From the NCBI RefSeq assembly GCF_902497775.2, contig NZ_OZ024668.1:2875826-2939825 (forward strand): DNA of 64,000 nucleotides, given 5' to 3'. This DNA comes from Pseudomonas fluorescens (GTDB lineage: Bacteria; Pseudomonadota; Gammaproteobacteria; Pseudomonadales; Pseudomonadaceae). This document shows positions 53,792 to 61,985 of the stretch, one piece after another; within the stretch, counting starts at the first letter, position 1, and each line of letters starts with the position of its first letter. The translations under genes were made by a program, and so were the position numbers. The notes under the pieces are model-generated. The model searched no databases, was not told the origin of the DNA, and was given only the letters and a program-made list of their open reading frames with translations.

Positions 53792-53875
53792 GCAGCGGCT
53801 CCTGTTGTTGGCGGTAAGTGGGCCTGAGTCTAGGCCCTGGCCACCCGCCAAAAAACGCCGCCCGGCGCATAGCTG

Positions 53876-54820
53876 CTATGGCGAATGCGCATGGCCGCCG
53901 TGCACACCGAACTGCGACTGCTGCCACTGCTCGAACACCAGGTTGCGCAACCAGCGGTGCTCGGCCGAGCCATGCAGGCGCTGGTGCCAGACCACCCAGT
54001 AGCGCTGGCTGTGCTCGACAAAGGCCAGCGGCCGCCAGGTCAGTGGGTGCAGGCGACTGAGCTGGCGGGCGATGTGCTCGGGCACGCTAACCAGCGCCTG
54101 GCTGCTGCCGACCACTTGCACCGCCGCCGAATAGAACGGCACCTGCAGGCTGATGCGCCGGCTCAGGCCCTGCTCGCGCAGATGGCGATCGATAAAGCTG
54201 TCCTTGTCGCCACCACCGGAAATACGCACATGGTTCCAGGCGCGGTAGTCGTCCTGGCTCAGTTCGGTTTTACCCGCCAACGGGTGCTCGCGATGCATCA
54301 GGCACACCGCGCGGTCTTCACCGAGCATGCGCCCATGCAGGTTGGCCGGGGCGTCGTCGAACAGCGTGGTGGCCAGGTCGATTTCACCGCTGGCCAGCAA
54401 CTCATACTGCCCCGGTTGCCAGGTGCGGTACTCAATCGACACCCCCGGCGCTTCGCGCTCCAGGGTGCTGACCAACAATGGCAGCATGTGCTCGGCGATG
54501 TAGTCCGAGGCTGCCAGGCAAAAGCGCCGCTCGCAGCGCTTGGGGTCGAAGGCCTGCGGTTGACGCAAGGCCTCAAGCTCGGCCAGCACCTGGCCCAGCG
54601 GCACCAGCAGGCTTTCGCCGCGTTCACTCAACACGTAGCCACGGCCCTGACGCACCAGCAGCGGGTCGTCGAACGCCTCGCGCATATGCGCCAACTGGCG
54701 GCTGAGCACCGACTGGCTGCTGCCCAGACGATCGGCGGCGTGACTGAGGTTTTTCAGCTGCAGCATGCTTTGCAGCGCGCGCAGGTGGGCGATGCTCAGG
54801 GAAGCGAAAATCGGGTTCAA
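53876..54820 (-). CDS. LysR-family transcriptional regulator
   Basis: About 314 residues. The N-terminal winged HTH (HLRALQSMLQLKNLSHAADR, LGSSQSVLSRQLAHMREAFD) is followed by a periplasmic-binding-like sensor. A TTG start is used because AGGAG lies six bases upstream; a GTG five codons earlier is an alternative. It is divergent from the aldehyde dehydrogenase and directly upstream of the decarboxylase, so it likely controls both in response to an aromatic amine or acid. Confidence 0.9.
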   Translation of the reverse strand: MNPIFASLSIAHLRALQSMLQLKNLSHAADRLGSSQSVLSRQLAHMREAFDDPLLVRQGRGYVLSERGESLLVPLGQVLAELEALRQPQAFDPKRCERRFCLAASDYIAEHMLPLLVSTLEREAPGVSIEYRTWQPGQYELLASGEIDLATTLFDDAPANLHGRMLGEDRAVCLMHREHPLAGKTELSQDDYRAWNHVRISGGGDKDSFIDRHLREQGLSRRISLQVPFYSAAVQVVGSSQALVSVPEHIARQLSRLHPLTWRPLAFVEHSQRYWVVWHQRLHGSAEHRWLRNLVFEQWQQSQFGVHGGHAHSP

Positions 54821-54979
54821 GGCGCGCTCCTGCACAGGCGGATGCCGCAGCCTAAGGCCAAACCCGGCAGATTACAAAGCACCTGGCAGACCGGTGCATG
54901 GCCGACGGCAGGCTCAGTCAAGCCGGCGCAGGTGCCCTGCGCTAGGGTCGAGGCTTTGTTTTGCATTGAGGTTCGTCCC

Positions 54980-56467
54980 ATGAGCAACATCAGCCTTTTA
55001 CCCCAGGTGCGCGGGTTTCTTGAGCGCGAACACAGCAGCTTTATCGACGGGTGCCAGCAGCCTGAGGCCAATGCCCACTACCTTGAGGTAATCGATCCGG
55101 CCAGCGACCAGGTCATCAGCCGCGTGGCCGAAGCCTGTACAAAAACGGTCGACGATGCCGTCGCCTCCTCCCGTCGCGGTTTTGCGCAGTGGTCGCAAAC
55201 CGCCCCCGCCGTGCGTGCCAGCGTGCTGCTGAAACTCGCCGATCTGATCGAACAGCACCGCGAAGAACTGGCGCAGCTGGAGACCTGCCAGTCGGGCAAG
55301 CTGATCAACATTTCGCGCAACTTCGAGGTCGATCAGGCCGCGCATTTCTTGCGCTACTACGCCGGCTGGGCGACCAAGCTCAGCGGCCAGACCCTCACCC
55401 CGTCGCTGCCCTCGTTCAACGGCGAGCGCTACACCGCCTTCACCCTGCGCGAACCGGTGGGTGTGGTGGTGGGCATCGTGCCGTGGAACTTCTCGACCAT
55501 GATCGCCCTGTGGAAGCTCGGTTCAGCGCTGGTAACCGGTTGCAGCATCATCATCAAGCCCAGTGAATACACTCCGCTGACCATCCTGCGCATTGCCGAA
55601 CTGGCCATTGCTGCCGGCCTGCCCCCGGGGGCGCTGAACGTGGTGACCGGCGCCGGCCTGGCAGGCAAGGCGTTGATCGAGCACCCGGGCACCGACAAGG
55701 TCTCGTTCACCGGCTCCGTGCCCACCGGCCTTGCCGTCGGCCAGAGCGCCATGGCCGCCAACCTGACCCGCACTACCCTGGAGCTGGGCGGCAAGAACGC
55801 TGCCGGGTTCCTGCGCGACGTGCCGGTGCACAAGGCGGTAGAGGGCATCATTGAAGCGGGCTTTTTGCATTCCGGGCAGATCTGCGCCGCAGCCGAGCGC
55901 TTCTATGTGCATCGCTCGCAGATCGAGGCAGTGACCGGCGCCTTGAGCGCGCGCCTGGCGAAGTTGAAGATCGGCGCGCCGCTGGATGAAACCAGCGAAT
56001 TCGGCCCGGTGAGCAACAAGCAGCACCAGGCCAAACTCGGCGCGCTGTTTGCCAAGGCGCGCAGCGAGAACAGCCAGATCATCCATGGCGGACGCCTGCT
56101 CGAAGGCCCGGGGTGCTACGTCGAGCCGACGGTGATCCTGGCCAATTCGGTGCACGACAGCCTGCTCAATGAAGAGACCTTCGGGCCGGTGGCGACCTTC
56201 TTGCCGTACGACGATGACGAGCAACTGATCACGCTGATGAACGACAGCCCCTACGGCCTGAGCGCCAGCCTGTGGACCAACGACCTGAGCAAGGTCCTGC
56301 GCCTGGTGTCGCAGGTGCAGGCCGGGACAGTGTGGGTGAACATGCATACCCTGCTCGACCCGGCGGTGCCGTTTGGCGGGGTGAAGGCGTCGGGAGTCGG
56401 CCGTGAATTTGGTGGGGCATTTATCGAGGATTACACCGAGCTCAAGTCGGTGATGATTCGCTACTGA
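54980..56467 (+). CDS. Phenylacetaldehyde-type aldehyde dehydrogenase
   Basis: NAD(P)-dependent enzyme of 495 residues. The nucleophile Cys is in FLHSGQICAAAERFYVH, the general-base Glu in TLELGGKN, and the NAD motif in VSFTGSVPTG. PWNFSTMIALWKLGSALVTG and the ending LLDPAVPFGGVKASGVGREF resemble FeaB/phenylacetaldehyde dehydrogenases. It could oxidise dopamine- or tyramine-derived aldehydes to (di)hydroxyphenylacetate. It is divergent from the LysR gene. Confidence 0.9.
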   Translation: MSNISLLPQVRGFLEREHSSFIDGCQQPEANAHYLEVIDPASDQVISRVAEACTKTVDDAVASSRRGFAQWSQTAPAVRASVLLKLADLIEQHREELAQLETCQSGKLINISRNFEVDQAAHFLRYYAGWATKLSGQTLTPSLPSFNGERYTAFTLREPVGVVVGIVPWNFSTMIALWKLGSALVTGCSIIIKPSEYTPLTILRIAELAIAAGLPPGALNVVTGAGLAGKALIEHPGTDKVSFTGSVPTGLAVGQSAMAANLTRTTLELGGKNAAGFLRDVPVHKAVEGIIEAGFLHSGQICAAAERFYVHRSQIEAVTGALSARLAKLKIGAPLDETSEFGPVSNKQHQAKLGALFAKARSENSQIIHGGRLLEGPGCYVEPTVILANSVHDSLLNEETFGPVATFLPYDDDEQLITLMNDSPYGLSASLWTNDLSKVLRLVSQVQAGTVWVNMHTLLDPAVPFGGVKASGVGREFGGAFIEDYTELKSVMIRY

Positions 56468-56532
56468 CACCGCCAGCGATGCAAGGCAAAGCCTTGCCCA
56501 ACCAGCCTATCGCCCGGGCCCGACACCTGAGG

Positions 56533-58752
56533 TTAAAAACGGGTCGTCGCGCTCACCCCGAACGTGCGCCGATCGCCGCGCGCGTCCCAGGCGATATCGA
56601 ACGGCAATGGCACGCTGTCGGTCTTGTACTGCTTGTCGGTCAGGTTGTTCACATATGCGGTCAGGTCCAGGTCATAGCGCCCACCCAGGTGATAGGTGGC
56701 ACTGGCATTGCCCAAGGTATAGCCGCCCTGGGACACGCTGTGATCCTGCTGCGCCGTCGGCAGGAAGTAAATCCGGCTCTGGTAGCGCCAGTCGGTGCCC
56801 AGGCGCACTTCATCGCCATTCTCCAGCGGTATCCGGTAACTGCCGCCCACCGCCAGGGTTCGCGACGGCGAGCGGGCAATGCGGTTACCCGAGTAATCCA
56901 CCCCGCCCGACTCGAAATCCTGCAACTCGGTGTGCAGCAAGCCCAGCGAGCCATGCAGCTCCAGGTTGCTGAACGGCAAGGCCTGCAGCTCGAACTCGGC
57001 GCCGCGAATCACCCCCTGGCCGCTGTTGGTCAGCAGCGACACCACCTGCCCGTCGCGCACCGACACAGCGTTGACCTGAATGTCCGAGTAGTCGTAGTAA
57101 AACACGTTGGCGTTGGCGATCAGGCGCTCGTCGAACCACTCGCTCTTGACCCCCAGTTCATAGGCATCGACGTTCTCCGGCGCCACCACCGAGGCCTCGG
57201 CCTGCACCTGCGCACCGCCGCTGAAACCACCGGAACGAAAGCCCTTGGCATAACGGAAATACACCCGCGCGTTGTCGTTGAGCTGGTACTCGGGGGTGAA
57301 GTCGTAGGTGAGCTTGTTCCAGGTGCGTTTTTCATCCTGCTCGACGCGGGTCACCAGGTCGCCGGTGTAGTTTTTCCACCAGTCGCGTTCGCTGTTGTAG
57401 CTGACCGCATCGGCATCTGGTGCGGCTACGCGGTGCAGGTCGATGTCCTTGGTTTCGCGGGTCCAGCGCAGGCCGGCGGTGAGGCTCAGGTTGTCGGTGG
57501 CCTGCCAGGTGCTGCTGCCGAAAATTGCGAAGCTGTCGGTGCTCTGGTCGATATCGGTACGGCCATAGTCAGCCACGCCAAAGGCCTGGTTGTAGGGCTT
57601 GGGCAACAGGCCGCTGTCGTTGCGGCTGTCGAGTTGTTCGTGGAACAGGTGAGTGCCGACGATCCAGCTGATCGGCTGGTTTTTTGCCGAAGACAAACGC
57701 AGCTCCTGGGACACCTGCTTCCAGCGATCATCGTTAAAACCGCGGCCGAATTCGTAGAGGCTCATGTTCGGGCTTTCGGCTTTTTCGTGGATATCGTCGA
57801 AGGCAGTGATCGAGTCCAGTTGCAGGTCGCCCAGGTCCCACTTCAGCGCCAGCTGCACACCGTTGTGCTCGATACGGTCCTCGGCTTTACCGGTAAACGC
57901 TGCCTCATCGGTATCGGGCTTGGGCGCCGGGCCAAACAGCGTAGAGCCCCCCGGCCCGGAGCCCCAGGCGCGGGTGGCTATGCCCTGGCCTTTGTAGTCG
58001 CGGCCATGCAGTTGCAGGGTGGCCTGCAGGTCATCGTTGATCTGTGCCAGCAACTGCAGGCGCAGGGCCTGATCGTGGAGATCGCCGACGCTGTGGCCAT
58101 CGACCTGATTCTCCAGTTGGCCATCAGCGCTCTGGTCGACAAACGCCACCCGCGCCGCCAGCTTGTTGTCGATCAGCGTATCGCCATAAGCGCCTTCGTA
58201 CAGGCGCGAATTGTAGGTACCCAGGTCGAGCTTGAAGTAACCGTTGGCCTTCTCGAAGTCCGGCTTGCGCGAAACGAAGTTGATCGCCCCACCGGTGGTG
58301 TTCTTGCCCCACAAGGTGCCCTGCGGCCCGCGCAGCACCTCGACGCGCTCCATGTCATAGAGCGGAAAACCGGTGGCCACATGCGGGTCGATGTACACGT
58401 CATCGGTGTAGATACCCACCGGGTAAACCGTGGTCGACGCCATGTCCCCCGAGCCCATGCCACGAATGTACCAACGCGGCCGCTGATGCCCGGCGAACTC
58501 CGGGGCGATGGCGTTGGGCACGTTCTGCAACGCCTTGCCAGCGCTGAAGCCGCCACCGCTGTCGGCAATCTGCTTGGCGCTGACCACGGAGATGGCCGAG
58601 GGTACGTCCTGCACCGACTCTTCGCGCTTTTGCGCGGTGACGGTGACGGTGGGCAGGGCTTCGGGGCTTGGCTCGGCGGCGAAGCTCGGTAGCGTGGGCA
58701 AGGCGGCGGCGATGGCCAGTAATAGAGGTAAGCGGGCGAAGGGAGCGGTCAT
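56533..58752 (-). CDS. TonB-dependent receptor
   Basis: 739-residue outer-membrane receptor. Signal peptide LPLLLAIAAALPTLPSFA, then TonB-box-like TVTVTAQKREE, plug YPVGIYTDDVYIDPHVATGF with LRGPQGTLWGKNTTGGAINF, and a barrel ending RRTFGVSATTRF. This plug pattern is the pesticin-receptor-like group widespread in sphingomonads and pseudomonads, used for siderophores or organic substrates. It is last in the aromatic-amine cluster. The ATG at 58752 is preferred over a TTG three codons earlier. Confidence 0.92.
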   Translation of the reverse strand: MTAPFARLPLLLAIAAALPTLPSFAAEPSPEALPTVTVTAQKREESVQDVPSAISVVSAKQIADSGGGFSAGKALQNVPNAIAPEFAGHQRPRWYIRGMGSGDMASTTVYPVGIYTDDVYIDPHVATGFPLYDMERVEVLRGPQGTLWGKNTTGGAINFVSRKPDFEKANGYFKLDLGTYNSRLYEGAYGDTLIDNKLAARVAFVDQSADGQLENQVDGHSVGDLHDQALRLQLLAQINDDLQATLQLHGRDYKGQGIATRAWGSGPGGSTLFGPAPKPDTDEAAFTGKAEDRIEHNGVQLALKWDLGDLQLDSITAFDDIHEKAESPNMSLYEFGRGFNDDRWKQVSQELRLSSAKNQPISWIVGTHLFHEQLDSRNDSGLLPKPYNQAFGVADYGRTDIDQSTDSFAIFGSSTWQATDNLSLTAGLRWTRETKDIDLHRVAAPDADAVSYNSERDWWKNYTGDLVTRVEQDEKRTWNKLTYDFTPEYQLNDNARVYFRYAKGFRSGGFSGGAQVQAEASVVAPENVDAYELGVKSEWFDERLIANANVFYYDYSDIQVNAVSVRDGQVVSLLTNSGQGVIRGAEFELQALPFSNLELHGSLGLLHTELQDFESGGVDYSGNRIARSPSRTLAVGGSYRIPLENGDEVRLGTDWRYQSRIYFLPTAQQDHSVSQGGYTLGNASATYHLGGRYDLDLTAYVNNLTDKQYKTDSVPLPFDIAWDARGDRRTFGVSATTRF

Positions 58753-58985
58753 GAACGTCAATGTTCCACAAGGGGGGAAGAGACGGGAGCCTTCGCAATG
58801 GTTGTGCCATTTATGTAACTAGTTATTTTTTATATGTTTTTTCAATTAACGATTGATGTGGTGCTGCCTGATGAACAGCTGGCCAGCACAGTTTGCGTGA
58901 GCATCAGCAAGAGCCGGGGCTGCAACTACGAGCGCATTCCAATCTTCCCTTGAATCCCCTCTGCAACCTCGCTCCCCTCCCCCAG

Positions 58986-59020
58986 TCGCTGTAAATCCAG
59001 CGACCGGGTTTGGTAGCCCG
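58986..59020 (+). promoter_or_regulatory. Two tandem leader hairpins, the second with loop TTTGGTAG (copy A)
   Basis: First hairpin TCGCTG/CAGCGA with loop TAAATC (58986-59003). Second hairpin CGGG/CCCG with loop TTTGGTAG (59005-59020). The loop is complementary to CTACCAA at 59143-59149. Confidence 0.6.
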
Positions 59021-59037
59021 AGTACTCTAAGGCGTGC

Positions 59038-59069
59038 AGACGCCGCTCCCGATCAGCCGGCGTTTTTTT
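59038..59069 (+). terminator. Terminator in competition with an upstream hairpin
   Basis: Eight-bp stem (59038-59045 with 59058-59065, one G-U pair), 12-base loop, followed by T4 (59066-59069). It shares CGCC (59041-59044) with an alternative hairpin GGCG-TGCAGA-CGCC (59031-59044). The two folds exclude each other, as in an attenuator. Confidence 0.6.
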
Positions 59070-59093
59070 GTGCCTGCTGTTTTGTGCTATGGC

Positions 59094-59162
59094 GGCTGTG
59101 CGTGGGGCGCATTCGTGCGCGCTGGGTTCCTAGAGTCCCGGTCTACCAACCTGCGTACAGCC
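59094..59162 (+). ncRNA. Candidate ~69-nt structured RNA exposing CTACCAA (P4 CI-RNA-like)
   Basis: Ends pair as GGCTGTGCG (59094-59102) with CGTACAGCC (59154-59162), 9 bp with one G-U. Inside is a GCGCA-TTCG-TGCGC hairpin (59107-59120) and the unpaired stretch CTACCAA (59143-59149). That stretch complements the loops of the hairpins at 59005 and 59168. The organisation resembles the CI RNA of phage P4, which is flanked by two sequences it pairs with. Inference from folding by eye only. Confidence 0.45.
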
Positions 59163-59167
59163 GTCAC

Positions 59168-59187
59168 CAATCGTTTGGTAGCGATTG
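59168..59187 (+). promoter_or_regulatory. Hairpin with loop TTTGGTAG (copy C)
   Basis: Stem CAATCG/CGATTG, loop TTTGGTAG, identical to the loop at 59009-59016 although the stems differ in sequence. AGGAG follows at 59207-59211 with ATC where a start codon would be expected, then an in-frame 20-codon frame (59227-59289). Confidence 0.6.
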
Positions 59188-59328
59188 TTGCTGGCTCCAC
59201 CACTCTAGGAGCACAACATCGAGCGAATGCTCATCCCCGTGAAAAACACGCTTGAGCAAACACGGCTAGGCGCAGCCACGCGGGTATAGTCGATTCTATG
59301 CCGACCGTACTTCCAAGAGCCTCCAGCC

Positions 59329-60198
59329 GTGCCCGACATCCCGCCCAACACCGCCTACACCCAGCGCTTCAGCGCTGTGCTTGCCTACATCGACGCCAAC
59401 CTCGAAGGTGATCTGTCGGTAAAAGCGCTGAGCCAGGTGGCGAACTTTTCGGTGTTTCACTTTCATCGTCAGTTCACGGCTTTCGTCGGGGTGCCAGTCT
59501 CGCGTTATGTGCAGTTGATGCGCTTGCGCCAGGCGGCGCATCGTTTGGCGGCCAATGCCGATTACGCGGTGCTGGAGGCTGCCCTGGCTGCTGGTTTCGA
59601 AAGCCCGGAGGCATTCAGCCGGGCGTTTCGGCGAGCGCTGGGCATGTCGCCGAGTGCCTTTCGCCGCCAGCCGAACTGGCAGGCCTGGAATACGGTGTTC
59701 GCTATCCCTCACTTTTCCAGGAGCGTCATCATGCAGGTGCGTATTGTGGAGTTTGTTCAAACCCGGGTCGCGGCGCTGGAGCACTGCGGCCCGGCCGCGC
59801 AGGTCAACGAGAGCGTGGGCCAGTTCATTGCCTGGCGCATGGCCAGCGGGCAGTCGCCAGTGGCGTCGAGCCGCAGCTTTGGCATCCCCTACGGCAACCC
59901 CGATACCACGCCAGCGGAGGATTTTCGTTTCGCCCTTTGTGGTGAGATTGATGAGGGGGTGGCGGCGAATGAATTCGGCGTGCACGAACGGGTGATTGCT
60001 GGCGGGCGTTATGCGGTAGTGCGGCATATGGGCTCGCCGGACCATATTGGTGAATCCATCTATCCGCTGTATCGCGACTGGTTGCCGGACAGTGGCGAGG
60101 AGTTACGCGATGAGCCGTTGTTTTTTCATTACCTGAGTGTGTATCCGCAAACGCCGCAGGAGCAGTGGCAGACGGATATTTATGTGCCATTGCGGTAG
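59329..60198 (+). CDS. AraC-family regulator with C-terminal GyrI-like domain
   Basis: 289 residues. N-terminal AraC double HTH (VLAYIDANLEGDLSVKALSQ, ALAAGFESPEAFSRAFRRAL) followed by a GyrI-like small-molecule-binding domain (VRIVEFVQTRVAALEHCGPA to QEQWQTDIYVPLR). The order is that of Rob/TetD-like regulators that bind drugs or amphipathic ligands. GTG start without a strong Shine-Dalgarno. Nothing in the vicinity shows its target. Confidence 0.9.
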   Translation: MPDIPPNTAYTQRFSAVLAYIDANLEGDLSVKALSQVANFSVFHFHRQFTAFVGVPVSRYVQLMRLRQAAHRLAANADYAVLEAALAAGFESPEAFSRAFRRALGMSPSAFRRQPNWQAWNTVFAIPHFSRSVIMQVRIVEFVQTRVAALEHCGPAAQVNESVGQFIAWRMASGQSPVASSRSFGIPYGNPDTTPAEDFRFALCGEIDEGVAANEFGVHERVIAGGRYAVVRHMGSPDHIGESIYPLYRDWLPDSGEELRDEPLFFHYLSVYPQTPQEQWQTDIYVPLR

Positions 60199-60214
60199 CG
60201 AGGCGTAATGGGGC

Positions 60215-60242
60215 CTGTGGGAGCGGGCCTTGCCCCGCGATC
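60215..60242. repeat. REP element
   Basis: REP core in inverse orientation (GTGGGAGCGGGCCTTGCCCC) after the AraC-GyrI stop. Forms a spaced pair with the copy at 60299. Confidence 0.78.
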
Positions 60243-60298
60243 GAGCGCGAAGCGGTCGTAAACCAGGCGCCGCCTAATGTGCTGGCTGGGCTGGCCTG

Positions 60299-60323
60299 AT
60301 CGCGGGGCAAGCCCGCTCCTACA
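60299..60323. repeat. REP element
   Basis: Direct REP core (GCGGGGCAAGCCCGCTCCTA), partner of the inverse copy at 60215 across ~56 bases. Confidence 0.8.
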
Positions 60324-60364
60324 ATGGATTTGCAAACCCCCGGTTTACCAACCGCTGAGGTCGA

Positions 60365-60841
60365 TCACAGGGCCCACAACCGCACCAGCGCAAACGCCAG
60401 ATCCACGCTGACGCATTCACGCCCATCCACCCATTCGTCCTCACGAAGGCGCCGCCCGGTAGTGGTTTCCCGTTCACCTTTGGCGATCACCAGCACGAAC
60501 AACCGGGTCGGGCACTCGAACGAGCGCAACCGATCGACATCAGCCCGAACCGACCAGTCGCCTTCCAGACACTTGGCTTGCGATACATCGCCCAGGCATT
60601 TGATTTCGGCAACCATGGCCGGGGCGCCATTGTCATCCAATGCGTACAGGTCAGCTTTGCGCCTGTCGCCTATCGGCAGCTCCGTCCAGATTTCAATGCC
60701 ATCTTCGAACCAGGCGTGAAGGCTGATTTCGGCCTGTATCCAGTGTTCGCGGCAACTGTTCAGTTGCACGACTTGCTCAAGTTTCTTTTCCATGTTGCGA
60801 AAAGCTCGCTCGAATAAGGCGAGCCATTGGGGGGTGTTCAT
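60365..60841 (-). CDS. Hypothetical protein with PD-(D/E)XK nuclease-like core (158 aa)
   Basis: AGGGAG precedes the ATG (MNTPQWLALFERAFRNMEKK). The middle shows KADLYALDDNGAPAMVAEIK: an Asp at a strand end and E-x-K in the next strand, the signature spacing of PD-(D/E)XK nucleases. A long amphipathic helix leads in. No partner methylase or helicase is adjacent. The assignment is motif-level only; other alpha/beta folds can mimic it. Confidence 0.62.
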   Translation of the reverse strand: MNTPQWLALFERAFRNMEKKLEQVVQLNSCREHWIQAEISLHAWFEDGIEIWTELPIGDRRKADLYALDDNGAPAMVAEIKCLGDVSQAKCLEGDWSVRADVDRLRSFECPTRLFVLVIAKGERETTTGRRLREDEWVDGRECVSVDLAFALVRLWAL

Positions 60842-60868
60842 TGAGTACTCCCTGTATGCGTTATCTGG

Positions 60869-60893
60869 ATCGCGGGGCAAGCCCGCTCCTACC
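60869..60893. repeat. REP element
   Basis: Direct REP core (GCGGGGCAAGCCCGCTCCTA) upstream of the 158-residue gene. Confidence 0.78.
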
Positions 60894-60995
60894 TGAAAAA
60901 CAGCGCCTACCTAGCCACAATTCTGATTCGCGCTTACTATAAGCCCAACTCGTATTACCGCGGCTGCTGAACCCGGTACTCACGAGGACAAGATC

Positions 60996-61190
60996 ATGCA
61001 AAGAACCCGCGCCTGGAGACGCTCACAGGCCCGTAAAAGTGGCAAAACCAAAGCGGTGCACCCGCTGGTGTTCAAGCCCGAAAAGAACTGGAAGCTGCTG
61101 TACACCCGTGCCGACAAGTTGCTGCGGGCACGCCAACTCGGCATGAGCTACCCCATCCGCTCCACCCGCCAACTGTTGGATCAAGAGTGA
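60996..61190 (+). CDS. Small basic protein (64 aa)
   Basis: Highly basic N-terminus (QRTRAWRRSQARKSGKTKAV), so it may bind nucleic acid. The middle reads LVFKPEKNWKLLYTRADKLL. The last bases overlap the GTG of the phosphatase-like gene, indicating coupled translation. Family not recognised. Confidence 0.68.
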   Translation: MQRTRAWRRSQARKSGKTKAVHPLVFKPEKNWKLLYTRADKLLRARQLGMSYPIRSTRQLLDQE

Positions 61191-61519
61191 CTAACCTCCT
61201 GTTCGTCTGCAGCCGCAACCAGTGGCGCAGCCCTACTGCAGAAGCGCTCTGGCGCCGCCGCCCCGGCTTCGATGCCCGGTCGGCGGGCACCAGCCCGAAT
61301 GCGCGCAAACCCATCGACCCAGCGGACATTCGCTGGGCCGATGTGATTTTTGTCATGGAACGCAAACACCACAATCGCCTGCAGGCACAGTACGCCCGGC
61401 TGCTTGAGCACAAGCGGCTTTATACCCTGGATATTCCCGATGATTTTCAGTACATGGACCCAGAATTGGTGGCCATACTCGAAGACACGGTCGCGTTCTG
61501 TCTTGCTACCCAGGGTTGA
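61187..61519 (+). CDS. Low-molecular-weight protein tyrosine phosphatase-like protein
   Basis: 110 residues. The P-loop VCSRNQWRSP fits C-x5-R-S, and a late acid pair (IPDDFQYMDPE) supplies a possible general acid. The family is usually ~150 residues; this short form is the group found widely in Proteobacteria with unknown substrate. GTG start overlapping the basic-protein stop. The pair may act together. Confidence 0.85.
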   Translation: MTNLLFVCSRNQWRSPTAEALWRRRPGFDARSAGTSPNARKPIDPADIRWADVIFVMERKHHNRLQAQYARLLEHKRLYTLDIPDDFQYMDPELVAILEDTVAFCLATQG

Positions 61520-61595
61520 TGCGCAGACGGTAGCAACCACAGCCAGTCGCCCCCCCCTCGACGATCCTGTCGTAGTCCTTTACGAGAAGGCCGCA

Positions 61596-61871
61596 ATGAT
61601 GAACTACAGGCACTTGGTTGGAACTGCCGCGTTGCTGTTTGCCTCAGCTGCCAGCGCGGGTATTCCACAGCTGAACTACGAATGCCCAACCCACATTGCC
61701 GTGCACGCCGACGAAGGTGGGCCGGTTTATATCAATGGCAAAGAGGCCAAGTTGAAGAAATTCAACGACAACGCCTACGAAGCCAGAGGCGCTGGCGTAG
61801 CCATTACCCTCACGCGTAATCCGGATCAGTCCTGGGATGCGTCCTATACCGGGGCGCAAGGCAAGCTCTGA
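61596..61871 (+). CDS. Small exported protein (91 aa)
   Basis: Signal peptide (MNYRHLVGTAALLFASAASA), then ~70 residues with a single Cys and a beta-rich pattern (HIAVHADEGGPVYINGKEAK, GVAITLTRNPDQSWDASYTG). GAGAAGG precedes the ATG pair. Periplasmic, function unknown. Confidence 0.75.
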   Translation: MMNYRHLVGTAALLFASAASAGIPQLNYECPTHIAVHADEGGPVYINGKEAKLKKFNDNAYEARGAGVAITLTRNPDQSWDASYTGAQGKL

Positions 61872-61985
61872 TCGATAGCGAAGCCCCCTTTTGTGAGTAG
61901 ACCTGCCGCCGAGGCCGCGCTATCTTCGCCGCGGCCCGGTAAGCCATCGCCATATCCCCGGCATTAATGAATTAAAGGATTGATC

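Larger units (their letters stand above)
58753..59328. other. Intergenic region holding the tripartite RNA-like element
   Basis: 576 bases between the TonB receptor and the AraC-GyrI gene. Besides the RNA-like element it contains the palindrome TAACTAGTTA (58816-58825) and an AT-rich stretch near 58830-58855, probably the receptor promoter. A 74-residue frame at 59034-59255 overlaps the folded RNA and is not called as a gene. Confidence 0.6.

Noticed and set aside
59034..59255. 74-codon frame on the plus strand
   Set aside because: It lies wholly across the folded A-B-C element, whose pairings explain the sequence better, and it has no ribosome site. It may be a translated by-product.
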